Part shown: positions 47,201 to 59,918 of the stretch, in pieces
Numbering within the stretch: the first letter of the stretch is position 1
Layout: each line of letters starts with the position of its first letter
DNA from: Xylogone sp. PMI_703
Lineage: Eukaryota; Ascomycota; Leotiomycetes
Assembly (NCBI GenBank): GCA_021399445.1
Contig: JAJTUQ010000001.1
Span: 5,270,001-5,334,000, forward strand
DNA: 64,000 nt
Reading direction: 5' to 3'
Translations under genes and position numbers: made by a program
Notes under the pieces: model-generated
The model's database searches: none
Told to the model about the DNA's origin: nothing
Seen by the model: the letters and a program-made list of their open reading frames with translations, nothing else

Positions 47201-49726
47201 AGCGGAAAGAGCTGCAGCTTAAGGCGGGTCTACAAGTACATTTGCATGTACCAATACCTCACAGCCTGCATTCAGGGGCCCGGTCTGGTCGTACCGGTAC
47301 TTACTTGAGGTCTCCCAGCAGCCACAGCCCAGCCAAGCCACCACGCAGGCGAGTCAGCTAGCGACTGCCCAGGCCCATTGGCTGAGGAAGTGAGGCGTAG
47401 CCCGCCAGCGTCAAAATCCACCAAGGGCAGAGACAGGTTGGCGGGCAGTGAGGTAAGTGCACCAAGTAAGAGCATCTGCTGGCATAGACGCATGGATTTG
47501 CCTCACTGGCTGCCTTCGGAGCTCCGGCTCTTAGTGCTGTTCCTCATCTGATGTGAGTCCCTTCTCACAGAGCTTCGCAGTGATTACTTGCAGTCAACAG
47601 TCCTGCTTTGTCGTCGGCGGGCCCGTAAATGCAAGAACACGTTGGTGATGTGACGTGCTGGCCATTGTCTTCGATCACGCTTCCCCCCGCATCGTTTGTA
47701 CTCAGGGGAAAGTCAACCACCAATGGTCCGCTGGCAGCACAGAGAGACGTTGGACCCGCAAATTGAGGCTCAAAATTTTCCAATGGATCGTAAGCTTCTC
47801 TAACGGGCCGCCAAAGATCACGAAGCCGGCTCACAACTTTCGGGCAGCGACAATGAAGCTCGAGTCGGCACGGAAGACTTTGACCGCTGGTTGCCATTCC
47901 CAGGAACACCTCGACTTGCAGTATGGAAACCTCTTGGTGACGAGGATGTTGCGCTTGATGGACATTCCTCTTACCCTCCCCCTTTCTTCCATGACGAGGA
48001 ATTCCCTGCCATCCACCGGTGACCGCGTGGATCATAGAGGCATACAGGGGCAAAGTTCTGCAGAGCAGTTGGGTTGCTGGGCCGTACAGCTATCGACACT
48101 GACAGATTCCATCCCGCGTACTGTATACCAGGGATGCAATCAGAGAATATCCACCAGCATGCTAGGGTAAAGAGCGCTGCCAGAGAAGAAGCACAGAACT
48201 GGAAGAGCTCAGACACCGTGAGAGTGCATTCTGGACTCATAGCCCAACGAGGAATCAGGGTAAAATGACAGAAACCTGCAACGCGATGCTTGCTGTGGCT
48301 TGAGATGAGGGAAACTGATCATTCTCTCCAGGGGCTTATTCTTTGGGCGGAATGCCAGAATGCCACCAAAGCGATCGACCTGCGGAATCGCTGTACTGTA
48401 GATAATCCTGGCCTGTCATCTAGATCTCTCTTACCCCGTTTGTGGTGGTGAACGCCGCTACCCACCGAGTGTCGTATTGCGCCTTCTTTGAGATGGCGTC
48501 TGATTCTGTGCAGCATAGGACTCTGCCGACCATCGCAGCATGTGTAGAGCACACAGCACAGCACCGCACCCCACTGGAGCTGGTACTGGTACTATGCAGC
48601 GCTCGCATTCCCCAATCGCATTTCCACCAGCTGCCCTTGCGCTGGATGTGAGGGTTCCTGTGTTCTACACGTCAACCGGGCGACGACCTCTGCAACCTGG
48701 TTTTGCATCGAAGGCAGCACCTGCTCAATGGGAGAACAAAAGGTTTGCCCAAGTCTGCCTACTGCACGCTGCTTCGCCTTGCTCAATTGCCTTGCTGTTG
48801 TCGATACAAGGTCTGCACCCCTCGGGAGGGGAGAGGGGGGGCACGATTGGCTCCCTGAACTAGTGTCGTTCTGCTCGAACCAAGGGGTTGCAATGGGGGA
48901 GAGGGGTCGCTATTTTGGTGGCCGTGTGCTAGCAGCCGGGCATGCAGTAGCAAGCCGGAGAGGGCGCTCCGCTGGCATCCACCCCTGCTGGCGACAGATG
49001 TCTCATCCCTTCTGCGGCCCCTGTCACCCTGTTTAGGCCCTGTGGTCTGATACCCAGCAGCGTCCCCCCGGGCTCGCCAGGCCTCCACTACCCCCCTAGG
49101 GATCGCCAGTGCAACCCCCATCAGCACCCCAGCACCAACAAGCCTCCCCTGGGCCCCTGTAGACGCGCGAGGCGTTCTGTGGTGGGTGTACAGGCCTCCC
49201 TCTCACTATTGCACTTACGGAGTAGTGGCATACACCTAGAGACTTGAGGCTCAAAGCTCGATCTCTGTACCAGTGGGTGTGCTTCGGTGGGCAGCCATGG
49301 AAGGGGGTCACCAATGGACCCTGACAGCATGACAGTACTTCTATCTCCTCTTTCCTCTCCTCCCTCCAGTCCCCAGATACCTTCATCTACTCAGCCCCAA
49401 TTGTATATTACTCCTCAGTCTGCCCTGTCACCAGCTACTTCTCGCCTCAGTCCATCCTTGCACAAGAAATCCAACTACGTGATATATACAACACTTCAAT
49501 GTTGGTGCCCCGTTACTGTCATCTCTCTTCTCCTCTGCAGCTTTCGGCGTGAAGACACATCTAAGAGCAAGAGCTTATATTTTTAAAGCTAGAGAACACC
49601 GTCCACTCTTCTCCTTCTGTTCTCCTTCTGGAGCAGCGTAGGCCCGTCTCCCACTGCTAGCACGGTTTTGACGGAGCGACCTCACCATCGCCTTTCCCGC
49701 AACAAGCGTTCGCCTTAGCCTTCAGA
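44291..49726. other. 5.4-kb gene-free region upstream of C2H2 factor
   Basis: No gene could be supported. Large ORFs near 46.2-46.95 kb overlap on opposite strands, lack ATG starts at their stated ends or known domains, and look accidental. Composition is GC-rich from about 46.4 kb on. Short GTAC-containing motifs such as TACGGAGTA recur. This is probably promoter plus a long 5' leader of the downstream transcription-factor gene. Confidence 0.5.
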
Positions 49727-51346
49727 ATGGTTGCCTCGCGGCCATCTGAGGAACTCATGGACTACTCCGCTCCCCCAATGTCAGGACACCCGTTCTTCCC
49801 TTTGGCCAACAATTTCCCACTGGACGATTGCCAGGAAATTCACACTGCCTACATGGAAAACATTGATCCTCTACTTCGCCAGGACTCCCTCCAGCGCTAT
49901 CTCCAAGAAGCAGACATGGCCTTTCTCACAAACACTTTTGTGCCTCCCTTCCCAAGCCAGCAGGTACCTCCGGTCCTCACGAGAGGATGTGAAATTGTTC
50001 CGTCATTTCCCATTCTTCCATCTCAGCACTTCTCCAAGGAAAGAATGAACTCTCCTGCCCTCTCTCACAGCCTTTCGGACTCCTGTAGCAGTGCCAGAAG
50101 CCCTGCAGATGAGTTGGATAACTACCAAGACATGTGGCAACACCAGCAGATCCCCAACACCTACTCGCCCATAGCTACCTCCTCTACCATGACGGCTTCC
50201 TTCTCTCCAATATCCTTCTCCAACTCTTGTGTCGCCTTGAGCGAAGTTCAAGAGATTCCTGGTGTTCAAGAGCTTGTGTATCCAGGCGAGTACACTGATG
50301 AGCCAAAGGAGGATACCATTGAAGGAGACCATCACGAACCAGAATTTGGATATAACTTTGGCAAATTTTCTCCCTCGGACTCCGCCCTGGGATCTTCCAT
50401 TTGCGATGCTTCATCACCACACAGTCTCGGATACACCCAGGTGGAAGCCGAGGCCGATTTCCAACCAGAGAACAGTGAGGATCTGGAGCTCGACGCTGAA
50501 TGCGAGGATGAAAGCATTGTCGTTGAAACAAGGGTGGAAGAAGACTCCGTGCACGCGTGGGCAGAAGAAGATGCCGACGACGACACAGACTATTCACCAA
50601 AGCCATCACGCGGCAGCAAGCGCAAGGCTTCAACACTTGCATCTCCAGCCGCCAAACGCGGGCGCGTCATGACCAAGAAATCCTCCAAGGCCAATCTAGA
50701 GTGCAAGTCCTGCCAGGAGACCTTTGCCAATGTTCCTGCACTGCAACGCCACATTGTGAGTGAACACACTCGAGCTTTTGTCTGTGTCTTCTCCTTCGCC
50801 GGCTGTACTGCAACCTTCGCTTCCAAGAATGAGTGGAAGCGGCACGTCTCCTCCCAGCACCTTAACCTCGTCTACTGGCTCTGCACCCAGGGTGCCTGCG
50901 GCCGCGCCAATTCTTCCAAGTCTCAGGGCGTGTTCAACCGCAAGGACCTCTTCACACAACACATGCGACGCATGCATGCTCCCCCTCAAGTCAAGAAGCA
51001 GCAGAAGAAGGATGCTCACTGGGATACAAAGTTAAAAAACTTCCAGGAGACTTGCAAGAGGACTAGGGGATCACCGCCAGCAAGACTCGGGTGTCCAGTC
51101 CAAGGATGTAAACTTGAATTCGCAGGCACCGGCTGTTGGGACGACCGTATGGAGCATATTGGGAAGCATCTCGAGAAAGTGGTCGCAGGTAGAGCTGAGG
51201 AAGACGCGGTTATTATCCGAAACGAAGACGACAAGCTCTTGGTCGACTGGGCCTTGAGCCAGAACATCATTGAGCACAAGGGCAATGGATACGCCCTCTG
51301 CTCTAAAGATAAGATGGACGCCGATGCTGAGGGAGAGGAGTGTTGA
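49727..51346 (+). CDS. C2H2 zinc-finger transcription factor
   Basis: Nuclear DNA-binding protein, 539 aa from a single exon. The first 290 residues are Ser/Pro- and acid-rich, typical of a transactivation region. A basic patch SRGSKRKAST...KRGRVMTKK near 295-318 can serve as nuclear signal. Four C2H2-type fingers follow: CKSCQETF...HIVSEH near 325-345, a second with CTATFASKNEWKRH, a third CTQGACG...HMRRMH ending near 417, and CPVQGCKLEF...HIGKH near 455-475. The start is the first ATG after the long leader. The target pathway is not readable. The 5.4-kb upstream gap suggests complex regulation. Confidence 0.92.
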   Translation: MVASRPSEELMDYSAPPMSGHPFFPLANNFPLDDCQEIHTAYMENIDPLLRQDSLQRYLQEADMAFLTNTFVPPFPSQQVPPVLTRGCEIVPSFPILPSQHFSKERMNSPALSHSLSDSCSSARSPADELDNYQDMWQHQQIPNTYSPIATSSTMTASFSPISFSNSCVALSEVQEIPGVQELVYPGEYTDEPKEDTIEGDHHEPEFGYNFGKFSPSDSALGSSICDASSPHSLGYTQVEAEADFQPENSEDLELDAECEDESIVVETRVEEDSVHAWAEEDADDDTDYSPKPSRGSKRKASTLASPAAKRGRVMTKKSSKANLECKSCQETFANVPALQRHIVSEHTRAFVCVFSFAGCTATFASKNEWKRHVSSQHLNLVYWLCTQGACGRANSSKSQGVFNRKDLFTQHMRRMHAPPQVKKQQKKDAHWDTKLKNFQETCKRTRGSPPARLGCPVQGCKLEFAGTGCWDDRMEHIGKHLEKVVAGRAEEDAVIIRNEDDKLLVDWALSQNIIEHKGNGYALCSKDKMDADAEGEEC

Positions 51347-54300
51347 AATGAGAAGGAAAAGAAAAAATTATATGTTTGATTGCTTTTTTTGCTTGATTGT
51401 TTTTGATTCCCCCCATGTTTGTGTACTGCCGTGTCATTTGCTTTTTCTTTTTTTTGATCATTTCCTTTCTGCTTACCCATTTTACTTTACTTTCCTTAAT
51501 GTATTTTCTATTCTTTCAGCTGATCATAATCTTTACTGTTCACGGATATAGAGGGATGGACACATGATACCACGGGTTGATTTGGAACGAAGCGGGCGAT
51601 TGGGAACATTGGGCACATTGGATATGAACAAGAAACAAAATCATATAAAACATACACCCTTTGGCAAATGTTATGAGGCTTGTTTTCTTTCTCTTTCTTT
51701 TCATTATGCTCGTTAGCGTTCCTAGTTATTGGATCTTTGGGATCATTGTACGAATGTGCGTTATGCGTGGATATCTGGGAATTTCCTTGGTGCTTGCTAC
51801 ATGTTACTTTATGCTTTGCAGGAGTAATTTCTTTATGATGATTATGACGAACGATTTTATTTTGGGTGTTGGTATCATTAGATGTTTGCATATATGTATG
51901 CTTATCAAAAACTACATCTTTTCGTTAATGCTAAAGATTATCTACTGAGGACATTTCTTCACACAATACGTGAGCCTTGTACACTGAGTCCGTCACTAAC
52001 AGCCCAGAGAACCTCCGTCGCAAATGTTCATCCCAGCCCCCCATTGTTCCCTCTTCAACAGCCCGTCCCCACCACTTCTCCGCTCCTTCCCTTTTCTTCA
52101 CCTCCCAGGCACACAAAACAAACAAACCCCCCTTTCCCCGACGCCCAATTCCCAACCAGCTGGAACCCCTCGTCCGCTCGTATAACGCACCCTATGATTG
52201 CACGTGTAATCCCAGCTCTCTCCGCGTCAGGAAAAGCAGGTTGCCGCTAAAATCTGACAGAGCTTGTGAAAAGACGCACTTTGTACAAGCATTACAGAGT
52301 AAAGTAGTGTAAAAAAAGGTGCCAGGAGTCCTGGCTCCTGTCCTCCTGCATCTGGCGCAACCCCGGCACGCTGGTGGTCCACCACACAAGAAGTGAATCC
52401 TTACACGTCAACTGGGACGGCAGCGTCAGAGCGCTTAATCTGTCAGGACCCATGACCTGGTAAGGTAAGCCTGTACTACGGTAGTAAGCAGCACGGAGTA
52501 CGGGCGTTCAAATTCAAATCTTTAAAAGGACATGGGCTTGGAATCGCAACGCAGCCGGTACCGTACGATACCAGTATGCACGTAAAAGGGGAATCGAAAC
52601 CAAATAATCAACCTAAGCAAATAGCAGTTCCTGTGCTTAGCTCACCCGTCCTGCCGTCCTGCCCGTCCCTAGGCCCCATCCAGCTTGCAGCGAGCTGACG
52701 ATGGGAGACGGTGGATGGATGGTGGATGGTTGGATGAATGCAGCGAATCAGATCCCTGCCCGTACCGCGTATCCAAATCCCATCTCATCGCATCGATCCA
52801 TCCCTTCCGCCCGGAAGGAAGCGCCTATTTGCCCCCCCTTTTCTTCTTCCTCTCTTACTGCATTCGTCATCCTTCCACTACTACGGTATTACTGTACTGT
52901 ATTACTGTCATGTACGGAGTACCGATTTAAGTTTAATGTTATTGTGCTACGGTAGTTTGTTCAGCTGGGTTAAGCATAAATGCCGGTTTTTCCGATGGAT
53001 GGATAGATGTACCATTGTACCTGCACCAAGCACCAAGTACAACAAACAACCACAGCAGTCATCAGGTTGTTTTATTTTCAAAAAACAGTGGCATGCACTC
53101 CTCAGCGCCTGGCGTTTAAGCTGAGCATCCCACACGCTTTTTTCTCAAGATGTGCATTTTATGCATGCAACCACGGAACATATGCGCTTTTCACAACGGC
53201 AGTACCGTAAACTTGGTCCTCTGGCAGGCAGCTTCTGCTTGCTATTAGCTAAATAACCGGGCTGGATTCGCCATTTTGACTTGCTCCGTTCCGTTGCTGC
53301 AACTGCAACTGCAACAACTGCATTCCTGCGGCGCAAGTTGCGCAACAAGAGAGAGAAGGGAACTCCGATTGATCAATCAAATTGGCATCTCCTGATTCGG
53401 TTGCTGATACTCCCGTAATCCAATCCAATAACCCAATTGATCAACGCACCACACTACACAATCCAACAATAACTACAACAACAACACGGCTATCTTACAG
53501 AACGGCAAATCTCTGCACCTTTTCCCAGCCCATCTCCAACACTTCCCTTGCTGTGCCGTTTTCAGAATAGACCCACGAAACAGAAATCCTGCCCCGTCTG
53601 ATGTTTCATCGCCCGTGCTCATCCCGGCCGCGCTTGCGAAAACATGCGATGAAACGAGGGCAGGCCCAAGTATCGTGGCCGCGTACGGATCCGTACGCTT
53701 CTCCCCAGGATGTCCGTCTGTGTGGTGGACGCTGCTGCTACGGTACGGTATCTACGGTACGCTTGCGCTTGGGGAAGCAGGAAGATGGATGCGCCCCGTG
53801 CGCTTACTGATACAGGTCAAGTGAAATTTAACCTGCCGATGTGTAGATGGATACAGAGATGCGGTTGTGGGTACGGTTACAGTGTATTCCTAGGGAGAGC
53901 CTGGTTTGGACGATCCTACGTCCACACGTGGAGTGGAGACTGGGGGTGGGCTTGTTCGGTACCAGGTACTGTACTGGGGTTTAGGGAAGCAGTACCTGTA
54001 CCGCGTAGTGGACGTTATCTGGTGATGTGATGAGTGATGGTCACAGTACAGAAATTGTTGATGTTGGTGGCTGATGGGGGGTTTTTCTGTTTTGGATCAT
54101 GCTGGATCGGGACGCAGTGAGTGGTTAGGATACGGCAATAGGGGGAATAAGGAGTTGAGGGTTGAGCGGGAAAGGTGTGATTTGGTCGCGGCTGCGGTTG
54201 CAGGATGCATTCTTGGGATTTCTGCTCGATTGGCGATGAATTGGTTTTCCTTTTGGAAAGAGCTGTTGGTGTTGGTGTTGGTTTTTCGAGGTTGGAAATA

Positions 54301-55738
54301 ATGGCAACGGTAATTGGGTTTTCCTTTTTCTTCATCGTTTCTATTTCCAACGGGCGCGTATTTGCGATCTTTCTTTTACGGCCATTCTTGATGCTCTGGC
54401 CGACGCAATGGTCTATTGTTGGTCCTGTGTTTCTGGTCGCTCTTTTTTCTTGCGGTTGACTCTCGCGTTTTCCTGCTCTTTTCCCTCAACGCGGTTGAAA
54501 CTCCTGTGGCGCATGCATATCTAAGGAGAGGTTACAGCGCATATCAAGAATCCCGGTCTTCGTCACTTTTCTCTATCTCTCAACAGAAAAAAAGAGAAGG
54601 CAGGGCAGTTTTTTTATTCCCGTTTGAAGCAACCCTGCACTGCTGGTTTCTGTCTGTCCGCGTGACCTCCAGCGACCATCAGAGACCAGGGCAGACCCGT
54701 TTTTAGAGCCCCGGTCCATGGAAGGCTTCCATGTTTTCTAGAAGATATGCTGTGTAACTGTCTCAACTGTGCCGCTGTGCCATCCATCACCGGCATTGAT
54801 ATCCCTCTCAGGAATCATCTCCATAGGCTTTCTCGACAATTGCAACGCTGTGAGATGGACGAGCGCTGCGGAGCCTTGTATCTGCATTGGACCTGGCCTT
54901 GCTGCGCTGCACAGGTTGGACTGTTGGCCAGGGAGGATGCCATCAAACCCACATCTATCCACGTGGCAGTGAGGAGCAGGGAAAAAGAAACTTTCGAGAC
55001 GAGGGTGAGTATCAGCCAAGAGATATGAAGAGAGAATGGGGAGGCTGGGGCTCAACACGGAAGTGCCGATGGACTTCCTTCTGACCGGTATTCCCAGCAG
55101 GTGTCACACGGCATTAGTCACTTTACGAGGAGCAGCGTTTCCCTGCTGAGCTGGAAGCTTCTAAACTCTGTGGCTTTGCTCATAATGCTAGACCAGGTAA
55201 GTTGCGTCATGTGTCACTTCAATTCAGAATCGGGAAACGGAACATTATTTTCTGCCTTCTCAGGATACAGGGTCATTAGGTCCCCTGATACTGGATCCTC
55301 AGCTGGGTAAGGATACTAGCTATGGTCTGCGGAATCACGGGTCCGAACTGTTGAGAGCCTGCCGCAGAATTATGCTAGAATTATTCAATGGAGTACGAAT
55401 AATTCTGGATATTCTACAATGGTGGCCAGCACATAATATCTTGTGTTGCAAATCACTTAGCCTTGTCTTATATCGATGCTTTGAAATATGTAATACATAT
55501 CCAATAATCTAGATACGCATTCAAATTCACTCCTCTAGAGAATTGAAACCCATATTGAATTCAAACTACAAATACTGTAACCCAAATCTATTAACTTAAA
55601 CCACCCACTCAGCTGCTTATAGAACAACCATCGAATACAACAAAGTGTAGAAATGAGGTTCTCAATAGCCATGCAATGAAAACCAACCCATTGGGTCTAC
55701 TCCATGCCAAGAGGGAGAGAGAAAGTATTTAACCCTAG
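51347..55738. other. Long gene-free region downstream of the C2H2 factor
   Basis: T-rich 3' UTR-like sequence up to about 51.9 kb, then a GC-richer stretch to about 55.3 kb with recurring TACGGTA/ACGGAGTA-type motifs. Hydrophobic ORFs near 51.7 and 54.3 kb come from T-rich sequence and are not supported as genes. Confidence 0.45.
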
Positions 55739-55746
55739 AACCTACC

Positions 55747-55829
55747 AAATGTTCCTGTTAGAAAACTAAATGTTCTTGTTAGAGAACTAAATGTTCCTGT
55801 TGAACAACCAAACGTTCTTATCAATAGCC
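55747..55829. repeat. 21-bp tandem repeat, about four copies
   Basis: Units start at 55747, 55768, 55789 and 55810 with the core AAATGTTCCTGTTAGA. The first two differ at three positions; the fourth is more diverged. The unit is a multiple of three, and the frame through the repeat is open from 55739 to a stop at about 55980, giving seven-residue repeats (NVPVRKL, NVLVREL, NVPVEQP). Confidence 0.85.
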
Positions 55830-55980
55830 GGGGTAATCGAACCACCTGCGTCGAATATACTGATCAACGAGTTCTCAGAGGCTTGCATTCCCAATGGAGA
55901 ACTTGGCACAATTGGCCTTTTGAGAATGCCTTCCTAATACCGCATCTCTCAGGCTCAACGGCACAACGATGCATCACTTA

Positions 55981-57105
55981 GTGTCGGTGGGTATGGGCAT
56001 TAGAAGGTGCAGAAACCAGGGTGTAGTACCACGCAGCCGTGACAGCAGATAATGAAAATAAATGAAAGATATTACCAATGGTTCAATTACACCTGCTACC
56101 CGCTGCAGCCGAAGCGTCAGAAGCACCCTGTCGAGAATATGCAACATATGAAAAATAAAACTTATCCTATAGGGTTGTGAGTGGCAAAAGTGTTGGAATT
56201 CAATGCTCCTTCCTAATGGCACGTACTATCTTAATACATACGCCTAGAAGAGGTACAAAAAGGTTCTTCAGGGACCCGAGAGATGGGGAGAAAGATGTGG
56301 TTAAGTGCCAGGAAATAATTCTTCAAAAATTTGTCATATAGAATGAAACGGGAGTATGAATTGATAGTGAAAACAGATCGACAATAAATACCCATCCGAT
56401 GGTGAGAGACATGTGAGATCCAATTCGGTTGTTCAGCAACCGTATGTATCTTTTCGGGCCACTACTCTTTTCTGATATTGCAGATTGGACTTGAAACTGG
56501 TGGGCCTACGCATAGCAATACTAATCTGATTGTTCAAATCAGACGTTGTTATCATTGATAGATTGGAGAGTAAGAGTAGTTGCTTTTGTAGTTAATTTGG
56601 TCTGGATTCAATATTTGGATGGAGTAAATAATAGAGCTAAATGTTTTATGCTTGAGTTTTTGATTAGTTCTGAAATGTGAATTCTATATTTGGTTGGGCA
56701 GTCAAAGGTAAAGCACCAATCGTAGAGATTACTTAGGTGGCCTTGGTGGTAGTCTATAGTAAATAAGATTATTTCATGAATGGAGAAGTGATTATTGGCA
56801 TTGGATGGATAATCGGTCATTCACAACCAGTTCAGATTCAAATAACCAGCTGGACCATCTGGAAACCGTTAAACTTTGCAGGAACGACTAGCGAGGAAGC
56901 TTGTATGCGTATGTTAGTCACTGAGCTATCATTATTCCAACCACTAGCAGTGCATATAAACCAGCTCACCCATTCCTTCCATTTTTATCTTTGTCCATTT
57001 CTCAAACAACCACTCCCCGTAAATTAAGACAGTTTTGTCTACAATACAGAATATCTCCCAAAGATACCTTGAACAATCTCCAAATCAGAAAGTCAGAATA
57101 CAACG
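55981..57105. other. AT-rich gene-free region
   Basis: About 1.1 kb with no supported gene; an 82-codon minus-strand ORF at 55974-56222 is unassigned. Confidence 0.4.
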
Positions 57106-57369
57106 ATGAGGTATTACCTGCAGCTTCTAGTAATAACATTTGGAAAATTTACTGACAGACGGTACAGGATCCCACCAGCCCCCAATACCCTTCACTCTGA
57201 TGATACCAACATTGCCGAAATCATAACGGAGACAGTCATCATCATCTGGACTATGGTACTCGTGTTCGTGGCTACAGTTATGAGTGTCCCACTTTTAGAA
57301 CGCATTCTGTCGGCCGGGGAAGGGAGCCATCGTTCGGAACAGGATCAGGGTTCCAATGGGAACGTATAA
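57106..57369 (+). CDS. Possible small single-pass membrane protein
   Basis: An 87-codon ORF with ATG. It has a weakly hydrophobic start (YYLQLLVITFG), a strong membrane segment EIITETVIIIWTMVLVFVATVMSVPLL and a polar tail. No family recognised. The surrounding 5 kb lacks other genes, so it could be a lineage-specific protein or chance. Confidence 0.35.
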   Translation: MRYYLQLLVITFGKFTDRRYRIPPAPNTLHSDDTNIAEIITETVIIIWTMVLVFVATVMSVPLLERILSAGEGSHRSEQDQGSNGNV

Positions 57370-57783
57370 GATTTGTTTCAACGCTAATACTGCTACACAA
57401 ACTATGTATGTACCAGGTGCATATCATCATATATTCAGTAAGAGCTCCTATTGCTGGCTCCTTGACTGGAAAATGTGGCCAGAAGTTAATGTTGGACTGA
57501 ACAGATTACTCCCATCATCAGATGCGCCATCTTAGTATTAATACTTAACCCTTTGAGCGTTATTCTCGGGTGCTGGACAGGTCGAACTTCAACAGGCGTG
57601 GAAACTGCATCGATCAATGTTCTATCACTTCATTATTTGTTACCTATGTATATATATAGTTATTCCGGTCCATCATCTGATTGGTCGGCCGTTTAGTGAT
57701 CAGTCTAATCAGGTATCCTAATTACAGCTTCCTAAATTCTCGGCCAAGCACAACGGATTGAAATATCCAATGTATCAGCCGCA

Positions 57784-59166
57784 TCACGCAGTGGCCTTCT
57801 TCCCGAATCTGCTGCACATCTCCTTCTGAAATAAATTGGCATACTCGTAGATCTTCTTATCCCCGAAAGGAACCAAGTTGCTCGCATAGAACATGCACAA
57901 ACCCGACGTCCTGTCGATAGTCCATATTAAATTCGGAAGCCCACTCCACTGCATCGACCCCTTCTTCAACCCCGTTTCCAGGTCGCCCATAACAAGTCTT
58001 CCACCGAGGCCCCACTGAACCGGTGTACCCGGTGGTAAACTGGCGAAGAAATCTCTCCGTTCAGGAAGAGCAACGTCACGTTCATAGAACTTGAGAGCCT
58101 CTGGGTTCATCTGCGGGGTGAACATCTCATCTACAGTTGCAGGGGAGAGTAATTGACCATCATTCACCAAAAGAGACCGGAGTATCTTGATGTAGTCTGT
58201 CGGAGCACCGATACCTCCAGCTCCACCCCACTCATCCGCTAAAGGGTATGAGAACAGCGTATCATCGGTGTATTCAACTTTCTCGTCGTCACCCCCGGAA
58301 ATTCCCAGGATTCCAGCCCCGGCTCCTCGATGAGTCATTCCAACCAAACGCTTCTGCACTTCTGGGTGCTCATCTGGGTGGAATGTCATGAGTTTTATGT
58401 CTAGAGGTTGCCAGACGTTCTTCTCGAGGTATGATTGAAGCGTGATGTTGCCATTGAGTCGGGATACCATGATACCGGCCCAGTCGACGCTGATGCCATA
58501 CTCCCAACCCATTCCGGGCTCGAAGAGAAGTGGAATTTGCATCTGCTCTAGCATGGTCGGTTTCCTGTTAAGTGGGTTCTTGGTGGTGACGTATGTTACC
58601 CATTTGTACAGAAATGGATTGCCGTGCGGATAGGTGAAACCGGCAGTGTGGGTTAACAACATCCTATGAGAGAATTAGGGACTGTATTATGTATGGATCT
58701 AAGCATGAATGATTAAATATGGAATTGTTGATGTATACTTACCTCAGAGTAATTTTATTAACTGCTTTCTTTAAGATAGGCTCTCCAGATTCCTCGAATC
58801 CAGTTAGGACACTGATGTTTTGGAACTCGGGAATGACGTTTGAGAGATCATCATCCAGACCAATCTGTCCTCTCTCTACACACTGAAGCGCAGCGACGGA
58901 GGTCATGAGCTTGGTGCATGATGCTAGCACGAAGCAATCGTCCACGGAGAGTGGCGGATGTGGTGGATCACCTTTGAGAGTCTTTGAACCGAATGCCTTT
59001 TGGTAGACAATTTCGCCTAGATCAAAGTTAATGAGAGACCATGGAGTTGGAAAAGAATGAATTAATTCCATAAAGAGGTACCTTTTGAATCCCCGCAAAT
59101 ACATACAGCTCCCGGGATGTATCTCTCTTCGCACGCCTTCTGAATCTTTTCTTCGAATGAGGACAT
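57784..59166 (-). CDS. LovD-like serine hydrolase/acyltransferase (class C beta-lactamase fold)
   Basis: Beta-lactamase-fold enzyme, either a carboxylesterase or an acyltransferase like LovD. Exons 59166-59082, 59016-58743 and 58663-57784 give 412 aa. Exon 1 supplies MSSFEEKIQKACEERYIPGAV; joins restore GDSKGEIVYQKAFG and ITLRMLLTHTAGF. The catalytic SxxK is SCTK near residues 59-62. The family Tyr is in GMGWEYGISVDW near 173. PVQWGLGGRLV and GSMQWSGLPNLIWTID form the C-terminal active-site wall. No signal peptide, so intracellular, as expected for biosynthetic members. It is adjacent to a dioxygenase and a transcription factor. Confidence 0.9.
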
Positions 59167-59918
59167 CTTGAGTTGTATAAGGAATCTAAGGATTATTGAG
59201 TTGACAGTTATGATTTACTGAGAATATAGACCTGAGAGAGACGGGCCTCTCATATATAACTGTTTCTAACCGCCTTTTCATCCTTCTCCAATACAAACCA
59301 CGAAGAAGATACCGAGGGAGCTGGGTGGGGTTGCAGAGGTGCGGATATCCGCCCCTGGCATTACTGAACCCCACCTCCCGAAACGGAAGTAGTACCCCCC
59401 GTATGGGTCTCTCTTAGGCTTAGGACCTCTTGGTATGGCCATCGAGGATACCTGCTCTATTCATCGTACGAAGTACGAAGGAGTTGCTTTATAAGCACCA
59501 CTTCCATTGGATCGGTCCGAAGCCTAGTAGATGTAAAAAAATAAGCTTGATACTCCTGAAATCCCCACAAAGGAGGTAAAATTCACACTCTTCAATTTCA
59601 AATTTCACTTCTGAAATGAAATATATTGGTCATTACACTTACAATTCCTTTTAATATTATAAGTCTGGTTGAGAGCTATGAAATCTTTGGTTATGGCCAG
59701 CTTGGAGGTCACAACTTAGCGAGATTCGCGAGTAGGTTTCAACGTCAGCCAAAACCTGACCACTGATTTTCCAACAGTATAGAGTCCATGAAGCGGACCA
59801 ACTAAACTCATTTCAATTTCATCGTCTCAATACAATTAAAATAGTAAAACTACATTACAACTAGCTCCTCAATTATTGAGCAGTTTGACATAAAAGATGT
59901 AACCAAAATCCAAGGAAG
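59167..59918. other. Intergenic, hydrolase promoter and dioxygenase 3' side
   Basis: About 750 nt between two co-oriented genes. No gene or repeat recognised. Confidence 0.45.

Noticed and set aside
51661..51948. Hydrophobic 95-codon ORF
   Set aside because: T-rich 3' UTR-like DNA of the C2H2 gene gives Phe/Leu/Ile codons by composition; it starts with TTG.
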